A DNA stretch of 64,000 nt from Vicia villosa (lineage: Eukaryota; Streptophyta; Magnoliopsida; Fabales; Fabaceae): contig NW_026705213.1 of the NCBI RefSeq assembly GCF_029867415.1, positions 972,846-1,036,845 of the forward strand. Reading direction: 5' to 3'. Below are positions 60,989-64,000 of the stretch, one piece after another; the first letter of the stretch is position 1; every line of letters starts with the position of its first letter. A model generated the notes under the pieces. The model made no database searches and was not told the DNA's origin. It worked only from the letters and a program-made list of their open reading frames with translations. The translations under genes were made by a program, and so were the position numbers.

Positions 60989-63900
60989 TGTCATACCCCA
61001 AAATTTGCCCATCCCATTTCTCTTATTCAAACTCATATCAAAGTGCAATGCTCAATAACACACCCTCCTAAACCATGGCTCAAGGAATTAGGGTTTTGAT
61101 TTCTCTGAATAAAATCAATAAATCAAGGTCTCCAATGGATCTCATATGGCTTATGATGTTTCAAACTATCTCCATGACAAAATCCAGGTCTTAATTCCAA
61201 GGATTGACCACTCAATTGCTCAGAAAGTCAACAGTCGACTAGTCTGACCTAAAAGTCAACTGTGTCAATGTACAGCCAACACTCCTGATTTTTTTTGTCA
61301 CAACCTTATTTTGAAGTATCATTCATCATTTGATCAAATATTGATCATGATTCATCAAGAAAAGATCAGAAATCAACAAAACCAAAAGTTTCTAAATTAG
61401 GGTTTTCCTAGGAGAAAGTCAACTGAACTTTGACCAGCCATAACGCCTACATGGAACATCGTAAATTTTCCATACAAAGCTCATTTTGAAGGAAATTGAA
61501 TTCCCTACAATTTTGTCTCTCACTAGCCAAGTCCAAAAATGCTTCAATTGAGAGATATGGATCAAAACATTACAGGTCCTTTTTGAAAGTCAACCAAAAG
61601 CAGTTTTTTGTCAAAACCCATATCACCAAGATAAAATCCTCAAATGGAAAAAAGCTTCCAAAGTGGCTTGTAGAGGACATCTTGAGGTTTCCAAAAAGTT
61701 CTAGAACTCCTCCATACCTTAAAAATTGAGGGAGATATGCCTTGTCAAAGTTGGACAATTTTGAGAAGAAAAATGTGAAGTAAAAGGATTCAAAATGAAT
61801 TTCTTTGCAAGGAGGCCAAACGTTTTATGGCCCAAACTTAATCCTCAAGTTATCCAAGACTCCAAACTCAATTCCCACGAATTTTTGATTTTTATTTGAT
61901 TTTATATGATTTTTTAATCATTTAAAAGTGATAATTAATCATGGAAAATCAAATAGTTGGCTAAGGATCTTATTCTAATCATATTCAATCATCATTTAAG
62001 GCATATTACCAATATAATTTCGTGCTCTACAAGATTGATTGGAAGATATTGAGATTTGGCCAATTTTAGAAGCTTTTACAAACAAATTTCCAATCAAATT
62101 TTTTCCATGGCAAATCAAAGATTCACTAAGATTTTCTCTAGTTTTATAACCCTAATTCATTCCATTATATATACATATTCATTCCAGACCCTAAGGGCGG
62201 ATTTTGGCAGCCATAAGAACCTTACCCGCGTGCATTCAAGTGGAGAAAAAATTGAAATTCGTTTTGGAGTTAGAGATTGATTCAAAGAATTCTGAAGGCA
62301 TAGACACGTTCCTTGAAGTTCCTTGATCGAGCCCAAAGCCTTTGCACACGCTAACAGTTTCTGTTTGGTTTGATTGTTGTTTGAACGTACGTATAAAGAT
62401 CTGCCATTGTTAGGGTTAAAGAACTCGAATTGGGGTTTTTTTGTTAGGCAAAATTAGGATCGATTGCAGGTACCATGACGATCGTGAGGTCTGGACGATC
62501 AGGATGAGGGGGTCGCTCCAAATTTATTCTGTGTGTGTAGCGTTTTTTTGATTTACATGTAAAGCAACTACGAACCAAAATCGTAGCAAAGTCGTAGCAA
62601 AATTTGCAGGCTTCACTCGCGAGGAAGATGACTGCGTGTCATCACGAGATGGCCGGTTCAAAAATCAGAAGGGCGCGCGCTTGATTTTGGCTCTTCTTGG
62701 ATCCGGTGCTTCTCGCCCTCACGCATACGGTGTGACCTTGTGTTATCAGCCATCAGATCCAGCCACTTGGAGATCCAACGCATCACAGGACGCAGGCGCA
62801 CCATGGTCATCATACGCTTGCCCACTGGATCGCAAGCTAAGTTTTCTAATTTTTTTTATTTTTATTTATTCAACACTAATTATATTTAATTTATCTTTTA
62901 TATAAAACTTCTTTTAATTTCTTTTTTTTTACATAAAATTATAATCATTTTATTTTTAATAATAGTTATTTTATAATTAAATAATTACTTTGATTTAATT
63001 ATTAATAATTTTTATTTGATTTAAGTGATTAATTAATTTAATTTGGTTTGTCTAATTGTTTAATTAGTTTAATATTTTTATTAATTGATTAAAATACTTA
63101 TTAGGGTAGACAATTTAATGGAAAATTTATTTTTTCCGATTTAATTAATTAGGTTGAAAACCAATAATTAATTAATTTGGTTTTTATTATTTTATTAACC
63201 ATAGTTAACTTGTGCCCTAAATCAGGGTTTGCGAGGTTTGTCGTTAGATCATTCATGCACTAAAAATTCTTTTCTTTGTGCAAATTTTCAGGGTTACCCT
63301 CAGGATCCTTCAGACACGCGCCCATACCAATCGAAAAGCTAAGTTTTCTGAATCCTTATTTATTTAATATCATTTCACTTTTTATTTTTCCTTGTTTCCT
63401 AAAAATAAGGTTTGCACCATATATTCAATGAATTGCTCCTACACTAACCCCCTATTTTTTGCCTCCATTGATTTTCAGGGTTAACCAACTGGTAAAAGCT
63501 CAAAACTTCGGTAACCCTAAACTTGATTCTTCTTTAATTATTACTTGTGTTAAACCTATTGCTTTATTAGGTTATGTTATTGCTTTTCCCCCTTCCCCAT
63601 GGCTATATTTTGTAACTGCTCCTGGGTTGTATTGTTTGGCCTTGAAGGCACTTAAACTACTATTATAACTGCGTGGTTAGTAATTCTAGGGAGTGCAACC
63701 TCGAATTGAATTTAGAATAATTAATTACAAGATAATTATCTGAATTGAATCACGTGATTGTGCACCCACACACCTTTTATGGTAACCACCCTTTTGGTTG
63801 CCTGTTGCCTGTTGTCTTGTTGCCTTTTCAGTGCAGAATAGTCAAGTCCCTCGGATACGAGGACGCCTCAACAAAATGTTGCCCCCAGTTCATCACTAAA

Positions 63901-64000
63901 GATCATAAGTCCCAATGATGCTGCCCTTCGGTTCGGTTATATTGATCTCGTCCCTTGAGGTTGCCTACAAATATGATGTGATAGTCTCTTTCGATTGCTG
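60989..64000 (+). mobile_element. Ogre-type LTR, right end outside the window
   Basis: Starts TGTCATACCCCAAAATTTGC on the plus strand. Homologous in part to 53247-57955. TATA-like TATATATAC at about 62165-62173. AT-rich 62840-63180. Neither U5 hairpin nor primer site is reached by 64000. Short frames (for example 62636-62905, 63459-63668) lack recognisable motifs. Confidence 0.75.
61200..61600 (+). promoter_or_regulatory. Cluster of W-box-like TTGAC sites in U3
   Basis: AGTCAA or TTGACC occurs about six times (near 61203, 61227, 61252, 61422, 61432 and 61588), upstream of the TATA-like box. WRKY factors bind TTGACY; function here is inferred only from the clustering. Confidence 0.35.

Overview
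The window is plant nuclear DNA made of nested retrotransposons; I see no host gene. The dominant families are Ogre/Tat-type Ty3-gypsy elements: LTRs of about 3-5.5 kb opening TGTCATACCCCAAAATTTG, a primer-binding site TGGCGACTCTGCTGGGGA, and minisatellites before the 3' LTR. SIRE/Maximus-type Ty1-copia elements and a LINE with an RRM-type ORF1 are also present. This mix suggests a legume, most likely tribe Fabeae (pea, vetch, lentil, Lathyrus) or a close relative. The species cannot be fixed from this sequence.

Layout. Positions 1-1720 hold the 5' part of a LINE on the minus strand. Positions 1721-6586 are a patchwork of old fragments: an unclassified LTR-like piece, a copia RT/RNase H fossil (minus), a copia integrase fossil (plus) and a degenerate copia-like LTR. 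From 6587 to 43993 lies the remnant of one old minus-strand Ogre-type element ('host element'). Its 5' LTR stub (43294-43993), primer site, leader and DUF7745-like ORF1 are still readable, but ORF1 is cut into three pieces by two later insertions. Element 1 (7154-22504, minus, target duplication GTGAG) has nearly identical 4.6-kb LTRs and an intact gag but no pol. Element 2 (23067-41871, plus, target duplication GGTAT) has no gag or pol. It carries several hairpin-bearing tandem arrays and is itself hit by a 5.5-kb solo LTR (32252-37735, target duplication GTTAG). From about 43994 a SIRE-like copia element (plus) starts. Its gag is broken by a hAT-like element, and its integrase is broken by another copia LTR. 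That LTR is split by a non-autonomous copia element (49573-60798, target duplication GGCAA), which contains a 4.7-kb Ogre-type LTR (53247-57955). A further Ogre-type LTR starts at 60989 and runs off the window.

How the parts relate. Only the gag of element 1 looks translatable at full length. Elements 1 and 2 would need pol (and element 2 also gag) from autonomous relatives elsewhere. The most unusual signal is structural. The U5 region of four LTR families carries a hairpin with a conserved loop and covarying stems, and the internal tandem arrays of elements 1 and 2 are built of short inverted repeats whose arms change together.
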